From contig JAAGNR010000084.1 of assembly GCA_010435995.1 (NCBI GenBank), positions 1 through 63,768 on the forward strand: a stretch of 63,768 nt of DNA, read 5' to 3'. Made by a program: the position numbers and the translations under genes. Of the stretch, positions 52,164 to 61,634 are shown one piece after another. Numbering within the stretch: the stretch's first letter is position 1; each line of letters opens with the position of its first letter. This DNA is from Ferrovum sp. (GTDB lineage Bacteria > Pseudomonadota > Gammaproteobacteria > Burkholderiales > Ferrovaceae). The notes beneath the pieces were generated by a model. That model worked only from the letters and a program-made list of their open reading frames with translations. It ran no database searches and was not told the DNA's origin.

Positions 52164-54074
52164 TTAATTGAGCATGCCAAGCACGGTGGAAAACATGGTG
52201 TTCGCCACCTGAATGGCTTTACCTGCAGCCTGATACGCTTGTTGAAACTGAATCAGGTTGGCGGCCTCTTCATTCAGATTGACACCGGAAATGGATTGTT
52301 GAGTTGCGGTGGTTTGATTGACCAGATTGGTTTGGGCAGTACTACTGACCTGAAGTTGACTGGTTTGAGCTCCCACCTGACTGACCAGCTGGGCATAGGC
52401 CCCGGCGAAACTGGCGGTGTTGCCGAGCAGTGTGTTCTGCGACTGCAGGTTGGCCATGGCCAACGCATTATTGCCATCATTGCTGGCGCTGGTATTGGCG
52501 CTGACGGTAAAAACATCATTGGTTTGTGGTGTTCCACTGAGGCTGGTACTCCAGCCGTTGTAGCTGATGGGGGCGCCCGCTGTATAGGTTGCGCCGGTTG
52601 CCAAAGTGGTTCCCGTCGTGGTGTCCACCACATTGTAGGAGGTGGGGCTGGTAAACGTGAAGGTGACCGTGTCCAGGAGTTTGGTGTTGAGTGGGAGTCC
52701 AGGGTTGACGCTGGCGGAAGAAATCGTACCCGTTCCGATGTTGGAAAGGGGGGCGTTGGTTTGCACAGGGACGGCGGCGGCAATTTTATTGGGATCAGTC
52801 AGTGCTACCGTGAGATTTTGTGCCCCATTGACCGTGGGTTCGATCAGATAACTATTGCCTGCAGTCGGAGTGCCTGTGCTATTGAGGGTGATGCCGTCAA
52901 CCGTTAAGGGCAGGGCGGCGCTGGTGGTCACCTGGTTGTCTGACAGTCGGGTCAGGGTGTACTGGGTCCCGTTATAGCTCAGGGTGTAATTGCTGCCCGT
53001 GAGTGCCGACGCGTTACTGATGCTGGCACTGACCGCAGCAGTTCCCGTATTGGCCTGATTGGCGATAACCACGGGGGGGGCAATGTTAAATAGCGGAGAT
53101 CCCGTGGCCCCAGTTAAATCTTGGCCCATGGCCTGTTGGGTATTGATGGTGGCGCCCAGTCCGGTGGCAATCAGACCCAACTGATTTTGCGTGGGAACGA
53201 GACTTTGGTTTTGAAAAGCCAGTAACCCCCCCAAATTTCCTCCTTGCAGACTATTCGTGGGGAGGCGCAAAGTTGTACCGTTGGGGGTGTTGTAGGAAAT
53301 ATCAAGCTGGGACGGGTTGGACTGGGACGGCAGGGTTTGCAGGGACATGGCTTGTGATCCCACCACCAAAGATTGTCCGTTGCCGATATAAATTGTATCG
53401 GAGCCATTGGGTTGCCGAATGACCGTGGCGTTGATTTCCTGGCTCAATTGCGAGATGAGTTGATTGCGCTGGTCCAGCAAAGTATTGGGAGGCTGATTGC
53501 TATTGCTTGCCGAGGACTGAATGATACTCTGGTTCAGGGAGGCAATTTGTTGGGCATAATTATTGATGTTGGAGACGCTGGAAGTGATTTGCTGATTGGT
53601 GCTGGTAGCCAGTCCCGTCAGGACCTGATTGAGTGTCTGGAAGGTCCCGCTCAGGGATTGGGCACTACTGAGCATGGCTTGTCGCGCCGAGACGGAAGAA
53701 GGGGCATTGGCAACCCCATTGACCGCCGTAAAGAAACTTTGCAATGCGGGAGACAAACCTGCCGCTGGATCCGCAATGATATTGTTGATCTGCTGGATCT
53801 GATTGTAATACGTGGTTAGTTGACTGGAAGTGGATTGTTGTTGTTGCAGTTGGGTATTGATGAACTGACTGTAAATCCGTAGCACGCTGGTGACATTCAC
53901 GCCTTGGCCGATGAAACCATTGGCCGATCCCAAAGAGGGGCTGGGACTCTGGATGATTTGTTCGCGGCTGTAACCTGGGGTGGACGCATTGGCAATATTG
54001 TTCCCCGTGGTCAGCAACCCCGCCTGCGCGGCATTGAGCGCACTGACTCCTATGCTGGTCATCATGTCGGTCAT
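52164..54074 (-). CDS. flgK: Hook-filament junction protein FlgK
   Basis: FlgK (HAP1), 636 residues. The N-terminal rod-like motif (LNAAQAGLLTTGNNIANASTPGYSREQ region) and the C-terminal helix (NLIQFQQAYQAAGKAIQVANTMFSTVLGML) are typical; the middle is Ser/Thr/Asn-rich and somewhat longer than in E. coli. An exact sigma-28 promoter lies 45 bases upstream, within flgJ. It is followed by flgL after ten bases. Confidence 0.96.
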   Translation of the reverse strand: MTDMMTSIGVSALNAAQAGLLTTGNNIANASTPGYSREQIIQSPSPSLGSANGFIGQGVNVTSVLRIYSQFINTQLQQQQSTSSQLTTYYNQIQQINNIIADPAAGLSPALQSFFTAVNGVANAPSSVSARQAMLSSAQSLSGTFQTLNQVLTGLATSTNQQITSSVSNINNYAQQIASLNQSIIQSSASNSNQPPNTLLDQRNQLISQLSQEINATVIRQPNGSDTIYIGNGQSLVVGSQAMSLQTLPSQSNPSQLDISYNTPNGTTLRLPTNSLQGGNLGGLLAFQNQSLVPTQNQLGLIATGLGATINTQQAMGQDLTGATGSPLFNIAPPVVIANQANTGTAAVSASISNASALTGSNYTLSYNGTQYTLTRLSDNQVTTSAALPLTVDGITLNSTGTPTAGNSYLIEPTVNGAQNLTVALTDPNKIAAAVPVQTNAPLSNIGTGTISSASVNPGLPLNTKLLDTVTFTFTSPTSYNVVDTTTGTTLATGATYTAGAPISYNGWSTSLSGTPQTNDVFTVSANTSASNDGNNALAMANLQSQNTLLGNTASFAGAYAQLVSQVGAQTSQLQVSSTAQTNLVNQTTATQQSISGVNLNEEAANLIQFQQAYQAAGKAIQVANTMFSTVLGMLN

Positions 54075-54084
54075 GGCAATTTCC

Positions 54085-54573
54085 TCAGAGCTTTCCTCCG
54101 ATCTCCTTCAGTATCAGGTTATCGGCAGGCGCGGGGTTTACTTTAGAAAAGGGTTTCAGTACCAGGGGTTCATGGCTGGTAGGATGCAATGGTTTGAGCA
54201 CCGTGCTGGTATGCATCGGATTTGTGTTGGAGAATGGCTTCAGTCCCACAGAATTATGGTGGGCAGGACTGAGTTGTTTGACAATCATGTCTGCCAGTCC
54301 CAGGCCGTGGGTTTGCGCGATATTTTGCGACATCTGTTTGTCGAGAAGTTCGGTAAATACCTTTGTTTGCTGGTTATCCAGCAATCCTCCCGAGGGGATT
54401 GTTGCTCGCATGGACTTCATCATCATATTGAGAAAGACGGATTCAAACTGCTTGGCCACTTGCGGCAATGCTTTATCCGGTGTTTGATGGGCTTTGAGGT
54501 GAAGGTCACCCAGAGCTTGGGCGTCGATGGCCAGACGACTGTTGAGATCCGTGGAAGTCAGGGTATTGGACAT
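54085..54573 (-). CDS. flgJ: Rod-assembly protein FlgJ, rod-cap domain only
   Basis: FlgJ of beta- and gammaproteobacteria usually has a rod-cap domain and a C-terminal peptidoglycan hydrolase. Here there are only 162 residues: the rod-binding domain (about 35-100; VAKQFESVFLNMMMKSMR, GLGLADMIVKQL) and then a 55-residue tail with three related units (LKPFSNTNP, LKPLHPTS, LKPFSKVNP). No glucosaminidase domain is present, nor a frameshifted remnant before flgK, so a separate enzyme must open the wall. The tail DNA also contains the flgK promoter. Confidence 0.9.
   Translation of the reverse strand: MSNTLTSTDLNSRLAIDAQALGDLHLKAHQTPDKALPQVAKQFESVFLNMMMKSMRATIPSGGLLDNQQTKVFTELLDKQMSQNIAQTHGLGLADMIVKQLSPAHHNSVGLKPFSNTNPMHTSTVLKPLHPTSHEPLVLKPFSKVNPAPADNLILKEIGGKL
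54119..54145 (-). promoter_or_regulatory. Sigma-28 promoter of flgK-flgL inside flgJ
   Basis: On the minus strand TAAA (54145-54142), 15 bases, GCCGATAA (54126-54119), an exact consensus match. It lies in codons of about residues 143-152 of flgJ and would start a message about 40 bases ahead of flgK, allowing late expression of the junction proteins. Confidence 0.85.
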
Positions 54574-54575
54574 GA

Positions 54576-55688
54576 TCAGATGATCTCCAGGTCGGCATGC
54601 AAGGCCCCAGCGGTTTTCATGGATTGGAGTATGGAAAGCAAATCTTGGGGGGTGGCGCCTATGGTATTCAATGCATGGACCACTTCGTTGAGAGAGACTC
54701 CCTTATTGAGGCGAATCACTGCTCCCTTCTCCGCTTTAACATTTACCGTAGCCTGTCCGGTTTGTACGGTCGTTCCATTGGACAAAGGATTGGGTTGACT
54801 CACTTCATTGAGGGCGCTGATGACCACGGTCAGGTTGCCATGGGCGACGGCGCATTCGTCCAGGGTGACATTCTGGTTCATGACTACGGAACCCGTACGG
54901 GCATTGATCACCACTTTAGCGGCTTCCACGCCGGTATCTACCTGCAAATTTTCCAGATGGGACATGAATTGAACCCGCGCAGGGCCGGAAGGGGCCTTAA
55001 TCTGCAAGGTGCGTCCATCCAGAGTGGAGGCAATGGGTTGGTCAAAGGCCAGTTGTTGGTTGATGACTTCCGCCATTTTGGTCGCTGTGGTGAAGTCAAG
55101 GTCGTTGAGTTCCAGGGTAATATAGTCCCCTTGGGAAAAGGGAGAATTGACCAGCCTCTCGACCGTTGCGCCACTGGGGATGCGGCCCACACTCAAGTGA
55201 TTGACGATGACCTTGGAACCCTTGGCACCAGCACCGATTCCTCCCACCAGAAGATTTCCCTGAGCCATGGCGTAAATCCGACCATCGGCTCCTTTGAGCG
55301 GAGTCATGACCAAGGTTCCTCCCAGCAGGCTTCCGGCATTCCCCATGGAAGACACCGTGACATCAATGGTTTGACCCGGGCGTGAAAAAGCCGGCAAGTC
55401 GGCGGTGACCATAACGGCAGCCACATTCTTCAGCATGGTTTGCAAGACGCTGGCTGGGGGGACATTCACGCCCATTTGAGTCAACATATTGGCGATGCTC
55501 TGGATGGTGAAGGGGGTTTGGGTGGTCATGTCTCCCGTTCCGTCCAGCCCCACCACCAGTCCGTAACCGATCAATTGGTTGGTGCGTACTCCTTGAATGG
55601 AAGCCAGGTCCTTGATGCGTTTGGCTTCGGCAGAGAGCGGAGCCATGAATGTCAGAAGAACCAGAAAAATGACGGTCAAAGTGCGCAT
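54576..55688 (-). CDS. flgI: Flagellar P-ring protein FlgI
   Basis: FlgI forms the periplasmic P ring. 370 residues with a signal peptide (LTVIFLVLLTFMAPLSAEA) and the conserved IKDLASIQGVRTNQLIGYGLVVGL start and AEKGAVIRLNKGVSLNEVVHALN end. It is separated from flgJ by two bases. Confidence 0.98.
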   Translation of the reverse strand: MRTLTVIFLVLLTFMAPLSAEAKRIKDLASIQGVRTNQLIGYGLVVGLDGTGDMTTQTPFTIQSIANMLTQMGVNVPPASVLQTMLKNVAAVMVTADLPAFSRPGQTIDVTVSSMGNAGSLLGGTLVMTPLKGADGRIYAMAQGNLLVGGIGAGAKGSKVIVNHLSVGRIPSGATVERLVNSPFSQGDYITLELNDLDFTTATKMAEVINQQLAFDQPIASTLDGRTLQIKAPSGPARVQFMSHLENLQVDTGVEAAKVVINARTGSVVMNQNVTLDECAVAHGNLTVVISALNEVSQPNPLSNGTTVQTGQATVNVKAEKGAVIRLNKGVSLNEVVHALNTIGATPQDLLSILQSMKTAGALHADLEII

Positions 55689-55696
55689 GGAAAGTC

Positions 55697-56374
55697 TCAG
55701 TAAGGTACGGCTGACATGAAGAAGCGGCCTACCAGGTTCATGAGGGCAGCCCCATCGATATTGGCGTTCCCCCCCTTGTATTCCACGTGGGCGTCAGCGA
55801 GTTGGGTTGAGATGATGGTGTTGCCCGTTTGCACATAGACTGGGTTGACGACGCCAGAAATTCGAATATATTCGTCCACTTGATTGATGGATACCAGTTT
55901 TTCTCCGCTGACCTTGAGGTTACCGTTGGGCAGGACTTCGATGACCGTGGCAGTGATGGATCCGGTGAGAAAGTTGTTTCCCGTGCTGTTGCCGGTGTTG
56001 GTGAGTTTGTTGGTCGTGCTGCCGTTGGTGGTGACTCCATCCAGAACATGTTGCCCCGTGGCCGCGTTGGTGATGGCGGGAGTGGTGGAAGCCAGGGTGC
56101 TGGCATGGCTGGCGCCATTACCATTGGCTTCGGTGGCCGAGGTATTTTCCTGCAGGATGATTTGCAAGGTATCACCCAAGTTGCGTGCGCGATTGTCTTC
56201 GAACAGCGGATGCTGGCTGTATCCTGTCTGGAAAATGCCCCCGGTATCTGGGGGAGCGGTTTTGTATAGATCTACTGGGCGGGCACTTAAAGGGCTCGTG
56301 ATGTGGGTTGACGGAGTCACTGCACAACCGGCCAGGAGTCCAAACCCTAGTACCAGAAAAAATCTTGAAAACAT
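55697..56374 (-). CDS. flgH: Flagellar L-ring lipoprotein FlgH
   Basis: FlgH builds the outer-membrane L ring. 225 residues with a lipoprotein signal (lipobox LLAGC, C17) and the motifs LFEDNRARNLGDTLQIIL, ITATVIEVLPNGNLKVSGEK and the C-terminal LVGRFFMSAVPY. It lies between flgG and flgI as usual. Confidence 0.98.
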   Translation of the reverse strand: MFSRFFLVLGFGLLAGCAVTPSTHITSPLSARPVDLYKTAPPDTGGIFQTGYSQHPLFEDNRARNLGDTLQIILQENTSATEANGNGASHASTLASTTPAITNAATGQHVLDGVTTNGSTTNKLTNTGNSTGNNFLTGSITATVIEVLPNGNLKVSGEKLVSINQVDEYIRISGVVNPVYVQTGNTIISTQLADAHVEYKGGNANIDGAALMNLVGRFFMSAVPY

Positions 56375-56378
56375 GACA

Positions 56379-57164
56379 TTACCTCATGTTCACCAAGGTT
56401 TGCAGCATCTGCCCCGAGGTTTGTACCGCGTTGGAGTTGATCTCGTAGGCCCGTTGAGTTTCGATCATATTCACCAGCTCTTCTGCCACGCTCACATTGG
56501 ACGTTTCCACATAGCCCTGATTGAGTGTTCCCGCACCGTTCAATCCGGGAGTATTCAGGTTAGGGGCACCGGAAGATTGAGTTTGGTCATACAGATTGCC
56601 ACCGATGGCTTGCAGATTGGTCGGGTTCATAAAGGTGGCCAACTGGATCGTGCCGAGTTGCAGGGGGGTGAACACCCCCGCTTGGGTGGCTGAGACGGTA
56701 CCATCCTGCGCGATGGTGACGCTGGTGGAGTTGAGTGGGATGGTGATGGTGGGTTGGACCAAGAATCCGGTGGAAGTCACCAAATTTCCCTGATTGTCTG
56801 TTTGGAATGAGCCGTCGCGGGTATAGGCGGTGGTACCGTCGGGCATCAGCACCTGAAAGAACCCTGCCCCATTGATCGCTACATCCAGGGAATTCCCGGT
56901 TTGTTGTAGATTTCCTTGGGTCATGATGCGTTCTGCCGCCAGCGGTTTTACCCCGGTTCCCAGTTGCATCCCCGAGGGATACATGGTTTGTTGGGAAGAT
57001 TGAGCTCCGGGTTGATAAATGGTTTGGTACAGCAGATCCTGAAAAACCGCACGCGATTTTTTGAAACCATTGGTTCCCACGTTCGCCAGATTGTTGGAAA
57101 TGACGTCCATCTGGGTTTGTTGGGCTTCGAGTCCGGTTTTTGAAATCCATAGGGAGCGTTGCAT
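56379..57164 (-). CDS. flgG: Distal rod protein FlgG
   Basis: FlgG builds the distal rod. The start at 57164 has AAGGA upstream and gives 261 residues ([28 protein letters not shown]), the usual length; the frame open further upstream lies in flgF. The C-terminal [28 protein letters not shown] region is conserved. Confidence 0.98.
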   Translation of the reverse strand: MQRSLWISKTGLEAQQTQMDVISNNLANVGTNGFKKSRAVFQDLLYQTIYQPGAQSSQQTMYPSGMQLGTGVKPLAAERIMTQGNLQQTGNSLDVAINGAGFFQVLMPDGTTAYTRDGSFQTDNQGNLVTSTGFLVQPTITIPLNSTSVTIAQDGTVSATQAGVFTPLQLGTIQLATFMNPTNLQAIGGNLYDQTQSSGAPNLNTPGLNGAGTLNQGYVETSNVSVAEELVNMIETQRAYEINSNAVQTSGQMLQTLVNMR

Positions 57165-57177
57165 GATGAAATTCCTT

Positions 57178-57939
57178 TTAACGGAGGGAGGCCAGAATCT
57201 GAGTGGCCTGTTGGTCGTTGGATTGCGCGGTTTGTAACATCTGCATATGCAATTCAAACTGTTTCGAAATGGAAATCATGTCTACCATGGCGGAAATGGC
57301 ATTCACATTACTGCTTTCCAGGTGCTCGGCAGAAACGGATACCGTGGTGCTGGGAGGTACGGGCTTCTTGTCGCGGGTACGAAAGAGACCATCTTCGCCA
57401 CGAATCAGTTGGCTTTCTGGAGGATCCACCAGGCGCAATTTGCCGATGAGTGTCGCCTGTGAGGGAGGGGCTCCCGTAGGAACGGTACTCACGGTTCCGT
57501 CGGCAGCGATGGTGACCTGGCTGTCCGGAGGAATGACGATCTGGTCCGTGGCGATGGGTTCCCCATTGTCATCGATGACAGGGTTGCCATTGTTGGTTTG
57601 CAAAACGCCATCTGGCGATACTTGCAGGTTGCCGTTGCGGGTATAGGCTTCGCTGCCGTCAGGCATGAGCACGGCGATCCAGCCCTTGCCATCAATACCC
57701 ACATCCAGGGAACGTCCGGTTTGCGCCAGAGTGGCGGGAGAAAAATCGTAACCAGCCAGTCCATTGACGACAAACGTCCGCGTCTGCACACCTTGGCCAT
57801 TCAACGGAATGGCGCGAAAACTGTCAATCGCGCTGCGATACCCGGTGGTATTGTTGTTGGCCAGATTGTTGGACAACGTGGCCTGACGCTCCAGAATATG
57901 GGAGGCGCCAGTCATGGCAGTGTAGATGAGGCGGTCCAT
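57178..57939 (-). CDS. flgF: Proximal rod protein FlgF
   Basis: 253 residues from the ATG at 57939 ([28 protein letters not shown]), with GGAG at correct spacing. The C terminus ([28 protein letters not shown]) is that of FlgF. Located 13 bases upstream of flgG. Confidence 0.97.
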   Translation of the reverse strand: MDRLIYTAMTGASHILERQATLSNNLANNNTTGYRSAIDSFRAIPLNGQGVQTRTFVVNGLAGYDFSPATLAQTGRSLDVGIDGKGWIAVLMPDGSEAYTRNGNLQVSPDGVLQTNNGNPVIDDNGEPIATDQIVIPPDSQVTIAADGTVSTVPTGAPPSQATLIGKLRLVDPPESQLIRGEDGLFRTRDKKPVPPSTTVSVSAEHLESSNVNAISAMVDMISISKQFELHMQMLQTAQSNDQQATQILASLR

Positions 57940-57953
57940 GATGGAATCTCCGC

Positions 57954-59225
57954 TTACCGTAGATTGACGATGGTTTGCGTAATTTGATCTTCGGTTTTGA
58001 TGGTCTGGGCGTTGGCTTGGTAGTTGCGCTGGGCCGTGATCATGTTGACCAGTTCCGAGGTCAGATTGACGTTCGAGGATTCGGTGGCTCCCGATTGGAT
58101 GGATCCCAAGTTGCCGGAGCTTGGTGCTCCCACTAGGGCAGCCCCAGAAGCATTGGTTTCCGCCCATTGGTTATTGCCAGCGGACTGAAGGGCTTGAGGA
58201 TCGGCGAAGTTGACCAGAGCGATTTGTCCCAGATTTTTGGATTGGCCATTGGAATAGTTTCCCTGGATGATACCGGTAGGGCTGGTGGCAAATCCACTGA
58301 GCTGGCCTGAGGTATAACCGTTTTGGACCAGTTGGTTGACCCCGAAAGGAGAGCCGTACTGGGTGGTGCTGGAAAAGTCCAAGGTCATATTTAAGGGGTT
58401 GGCGCCATTGGTTAGGGTATCGGTAACAGGGATTTGCCCCATTTTCAGAGTACCGGCAGGAGGATAGACCATGGTGCCGCTGGCATTGAACCCCAGGGTA
58501 CCGATGGGGGTATTGGCGGCTGGAACGGCGGTGCCATCCATGGTCAGGTAGGTGTTCCAGGCAGCGGTGCCGCCAGCAGTGGTGACCGCAGCGGGGGTGG
58601 GGCTTGCCAGAGAAAAATACAGGGTGGCTACATGGCTGTTGCCCAAACTGTCGTATACCGTCATGGAGGTGGAATTGTTGAAGCTGGTGGGGTCGGTCGG
58701 ATTAAAGGGAGTGGTAGTCGGGACAGTGGAACTGGAATTGAGATTCAGTCCAATGGTGGCGGTGCTAGTGGCGATGGGGGCAAGGTTGGCGGTGGGGATC
58801 TGCAAAGGAGCCAGATTGCCCGTTGTGATGACGCCGCTGGCCGAGGCTTGGTACCCAGTGACCTGGTTGCCGCCGGCATCCACTAGGTAGCCATTTTTAT
58901 CCAGTTGAAACTGGCCATTACGTGAGTATGAAATGGAACCGTTATTGTTCATCCGGTAGAACCCTTGCCCGTTGATGGCCATATCCAGGGAGTTTCCGGT
59001 GGACTGGATATTTCCTTGGGAAAAGTTCTGGGCTACCGCTGAGACTTGGGTTCCAATTCCGATTTGGCTACTGTTTCCACTGCTCAAGCTGGAGGCAAAG
59101 ATATCGGAAAATTGTGTTGTAGAACTTTTAAAGCCGACGGTGCTGGCATTGGCAATATTGTTGCCAATGGCATTGAGTTGACTGGCAGAAGCGTCCAAAC
59201 CACTGAGGCCTTGTTGGAATGCCAT
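57954..59225 (-). CDS. flgE: Flagellar hook protein FlgE
   Basis: The hook subunit, 423 residues, close to the E. coli length. N terminus MAFQQGLSGLDASASQLNAIGNNIANASTVGFK and C terminus ESSNVNLTSELVNMITAQRNYQANAQTIKTEDQ (both given as regions) are diagnostic. The middle is Ser/Thr-rich. Directly downstream of flgD. Confidence 0.98.
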   Translation of the reverse strand: MAFQQGLSGLDASASQLNAIGNNIANASTVGFKSSTTQFSDIFASSLSSGNSSQIGIGTQVSAVAQNFSQGNIQSTGNSLDMAINGQGFYRMNNNGSISYSRNGQFQLDKNGYLVDAGGNQVTGYQASASGVITTGNLAPLQIPTANLAPIATSTATIGLNLNSSSTVPTTTPFNPTDPTSFNNSTSMTVYDSLGNSHVATLYFSLASPTPAAVTTAGGTAAWNTYLTMDGTAVPAANTPIGTLGFNASGTMVYPPAGTLKMGQIPVTDTLTNGANPLNMTLDFSSTTQYGSPFGVNQLVQNGYTSGQLSGFATSPTGIIQGNYSNGQSKNLGQIALVNFADPQALQSAGNNQWAETNASGAALVGAPSSGNLGSIQSGATESSNVNLTSELVNMITAQRNYQANAQTIKTEDQITQTIVNLR

Positions 59226-59246
59226 GATGTTTTCTCCCTGACAGAA

Positions 59247-59972
59247 TTATTGAATGTAGGCGACTGAAGACAGGCTGAAGCTACCGAGGGTCCCCAGATC
59301 CAGGGAGGCGCCCTGGCTGCCCATGGTGACAGAATTGACCTTGCCTGAGGTCAAAGTGGTGGCCGTGACGGCGCTCGTTCCTTGGTTGGCGGTGGCGACG
59401 ATCTGGTACGTTCCGGCTGGAGCTGAGGCGCCGGAGCTGGTTTGCCCATTCCAGGTGAAGGGGACCACGCCAGCGGCTTGGGCCCCCAGGTTCAGTGTGT
59501 TGATGATTTTCCCGGCGCTGTCTTTTATGGCGACGGTGAGGTTGCTGACGGCTTGGGGCAGTTGAATTCCGGCGCTGGCGCTAGCGCCAGCAGTGACACT
59601 GACGGTGCTCCCGGGCACCAGCACGGTATGACCGATGAGGCTGGTGGCGGCGGACATAGATTGGCTGCCCGACAGGCTGGTGTTAAGGGCGGTGAGGGTG
59701 GAGTTGAGTTGGCTAATGCCGCTGACCGTGCTGATTTGTGCCAGTTGGGAAGTCATTTGACTGCTGTCCATGGGGTTCATGGGGTCTTGGTTCTGGAGTT
59801 GAGTAATCAGCAGGGTCATGAAGTTGTTTTGTAGGGACGTGGCGCTGGTGCTGCTGAGCGCACTGGTAGCTGCGCTGGCCAAACTACTGCCAGAACTGGC
59901 GGAATTGGCCAAAGAGCTATTGGTGTTATTGAGTTGAGTGATGAGGGCGCTGGAAGGGTTGACGGTGGTCAT
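59247..59972 (-). CDS. flgD: Hook assembly scaffold FlgD
   Basis: FlgD caps the growing hook. 241 residues: the conserved N-terminal part (FMTLLITQLQNQDPMNPMDSSQMTSQLAQ), and a C-terminal FlgD Ig-like/tudor region (IKDSAGKIINTLNLGAQAAGVVPFTWNGQ). Ala/Ser-rich first 40 residues. Confidence 0.96.
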   Translation of the reverse strand: MTTVNPSSALITQLNNTNSSLANSASSGSSLASAATSALSSTSATSLQNNFMTLLITQLQNQDPMNPMDSSQMTSQLAQISTVSGISQLNSTLTALNTSLSGSQSMSAATSLIGHTVLVPGSTVSVTAGASASAGIQLPQAVSNLTVAIKDSAGKIINTLNLGAQAAGVVPFTWNGQTSSGASAPAGTYQIVATANQGTSAVTATTLTSGKVNSVTMGSQGASLDLGTLGSFSLSSVAYIQ

Positions 59973-59985
59973 GGCAGTCTCCGAA

Positions 59986-60390
59986 TTATAGTCCGAGGAG
60001 TAGGGTTTTAAGGAGGAGGGTGTTGGAAGTGTTCATCACTTCCACGTTGTTCTGATAAGACCGCGAAGACGAAATCATGTTCACCATTTCTTCCACAACA
60101 TTGACATTGGGCATGGTGACATAGCCATTTTTGTCGGCCAGAGGGTTGTTGGGGTCGTACATCATTTTCATGGGGCTGGGATCATTGACCACCTGATCCA
60201 CCTGGACTGCGGTGCCCCCTTGGCCGTCTATGGGAATGGCTTTGAAAATCACTTGCTTGGCGTGATAGGGCTGACCATCGGCTCCAGTGGCGCTGTCTGC
60301 ATTGGCCAAGTTGCTGGCCACCACGTTCAAGCGTTCGGATTGTGCCGTGAGGGCTGAGCCGGAGATGTTGAGGATGTTGAACAGGGACAT
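59986..60390 (-). CDS. flgC: Proximal rod protein FlgC
   Basis: 134 residues with the typical start [31 protein letters not shown] and end [29 protein letters not shown] (regions). It follows flgB by 13 bases. Confidence 0.98.
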   Translation of the reverse strand: MSLFNILNISGSALTAQSERLNVVASNLANADSATGADGQPYHAKQVIFKAIPIDGQGGTAVQVDQVVNDPSPMKMMYDPNNPLADKNGYVTMPNVNVVEEMVNMISSSRSYQNNVEVMNTSNTLLLKTLLLGL

Positions 60391-60403
60391 GAGTCAGGAC
60401 CTT

Positions 60404-60808
60404 TTAGTTGAGCACGCTTAAAATGTCTTTGATCTGTTGTCCGCCAAATTTCAGGCTGGCTTGGTAGCGGATGGCGTTTTCGGAAAATTGGGCGCGTTCG
60501 ATGTCCAGATTGACGGTATTACCATCGGCGCTGGGTTGTACCACGGAGCGATAGAGTAGGGGCGAACCGGCAACATCGTCTTTCGTCGAGTTGGCAATAT
60601 GTTGAGGGTCCGGAGTGTTCAGGGGCAAAGAGGAAGTCTGGCTCTGTCCCAGCGCTGTACTCAATGCCGCACGAAAATCGATGTCCCGCGCCAGATAGCC
60701 CGGTGTGTCGTTGTTGGCAATATTAGAGGCAATCAACTCCTGCCGCGTTTCCTGAACGCGCAAGGCTTGTTGCTGAAATTGTAAAGTGCGGTCGAGAGCG
60801 GTAGCCAT
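60404..60808 (-). CDS. flgB: Proximal rod protein FlgB
   Basis: 134 residues with QQQALRVQETRQELIASNIANNDTPGYLARDIDF near the N terminus (region) and the C-terminal helix. It heads the flgBCDEFGHIJ(KL) unit and diverges from flgA, as in enterics. Confidence 0.98.
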   Translation of the reverse strand: MATALDRTLQFQQQALRVQETRQELIASNIANNDTPGYLARDIDFRAALSTALGQSQTSSLPLNTPDPQHIANSTKDDVAGSPLLYRSVVQPSADGNTVNLDIERAQFSENAIRYQASLKFGGQQIKDILSVLN

Positions 60809-60928
60809 GACTGGGATTCCTGTTCCATAATAGGCGGAACTTCTTATGAAGTATCGTATCTGGAGGTAATGCTTGGGTATGCGGCGATTAAAAGGGGGAT
60901 ATGGTCCCTATTCTGGAGTTGGAAGGGG
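60809..60928. promoter_or_regulatory. Divergent control region flgB-flgA
   Basis: A 120-bp gap expected to carry class II (FlhDC-activated) promoters for both sides. I see a TATTAT -10 candidate toward flgB (60832-60827) that would leave a very short leader, and an inverted repeat ACTTC-TTAT-GAAGT (60839-60852). No convincing FlhDC box. Confidence 0.4.
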
Positions 60929-61624
60929 ATGATGAGACTTGCGATGCCAAAATGGGTGAGTCTTGTGTGGCTGCTTTTCCCGGTGTTTCTGGGAGCAGCA
61001 GAATTTGGGGGATTTGACGGCAGTGTGCGGCAATTTGTACTGGATCAACTGGGGAGCTTTCCTGGACAGATTACGGTTTCCGTATTGCCTCCTCTCTATG
61101 GTTTGAAGCCGAACCGCTGTGTTTCTCCACAATTGACGCTGCCGTCCAACGCAAAATTGGGCGCAGGTCGGATTTTGGTGTCGGCACGTTGTGATGCCGA
61201 TGAAAATGGTCGGTCTTGGTCTGGCATGGTACCGGTGATCGTTACTTTGAATGCGCCCCATGTGGTGATTCGTCGCACCATGAATGCGGGAGAGACGCTG
61301 ACATCGGCAGATGTGGAAATCCAGAATGGCGCGGTGACACGACCGGACGTACTGACGCGATTGGCTGATCTGGACGGAAAAGTGTTGCGCCAGGGGGTCG
61401 TGGCCGGACAGGCTTTGCGTCCGGATATGTTGCGCTTGCCCTATATCGTTCTTCAGGGGCAAACGGTGCAAGTGCAGGTGATGGGGGAAGGATTTCAGGT
61501 GAGTACGCAAGGACAGGCTTTGGCAAATGCCATAATGGGGCAGAATGTGCAGGTCCGTGCCGGCACCGGTCGAGTACTGACTGGAGTAGTCACGGGGCCC
61601 GGTACAATACAGGTAGCGCCATGA
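60929..61624 (+). CDS. flgA: P-ring assembly chaperone FlgA
   Basis: FlgA is the periplasmic chaperone of the P ring. The C-terminal SAF-type domain is clear (RRTMNAGETLTSADVEIQNG, VLRQGVVAGQALRPDMLRLP, GQTVQVQVMGEGFQVSTQGQALANA). Start choice: three nearby ATGs (60929, 60932, 60944); I take 60929, ten bases behind GGAG, giving 231 residues with a signal peptide MMRLAMPKWVSLVWLLFPVFLGA. The exact start is not certain. Confidence 0.94.
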   Translation: MMRLAMPKWVSLVWLLFPVFLGAAEFGGFDGSVRQFVLDQLGSFPGQITVSVLPPLYGLKPNRCVSPQLTLPSNAKLGAGRILVSARCDADENGRSWSGMVPVIVTLNAPHVVIRRTMNAGETLTSADVEIQNGAVTRPDVLTRLADLDGKVLRQGVVAGQALRPDMLRLPYIVLQGQTVQVQVMGEGFQVSTQGQALANAIMGQNVQVRAGTGRVLTGVVTGPGTIQVAP

Positions 61625-61634
61625 GGAAGTCGCA

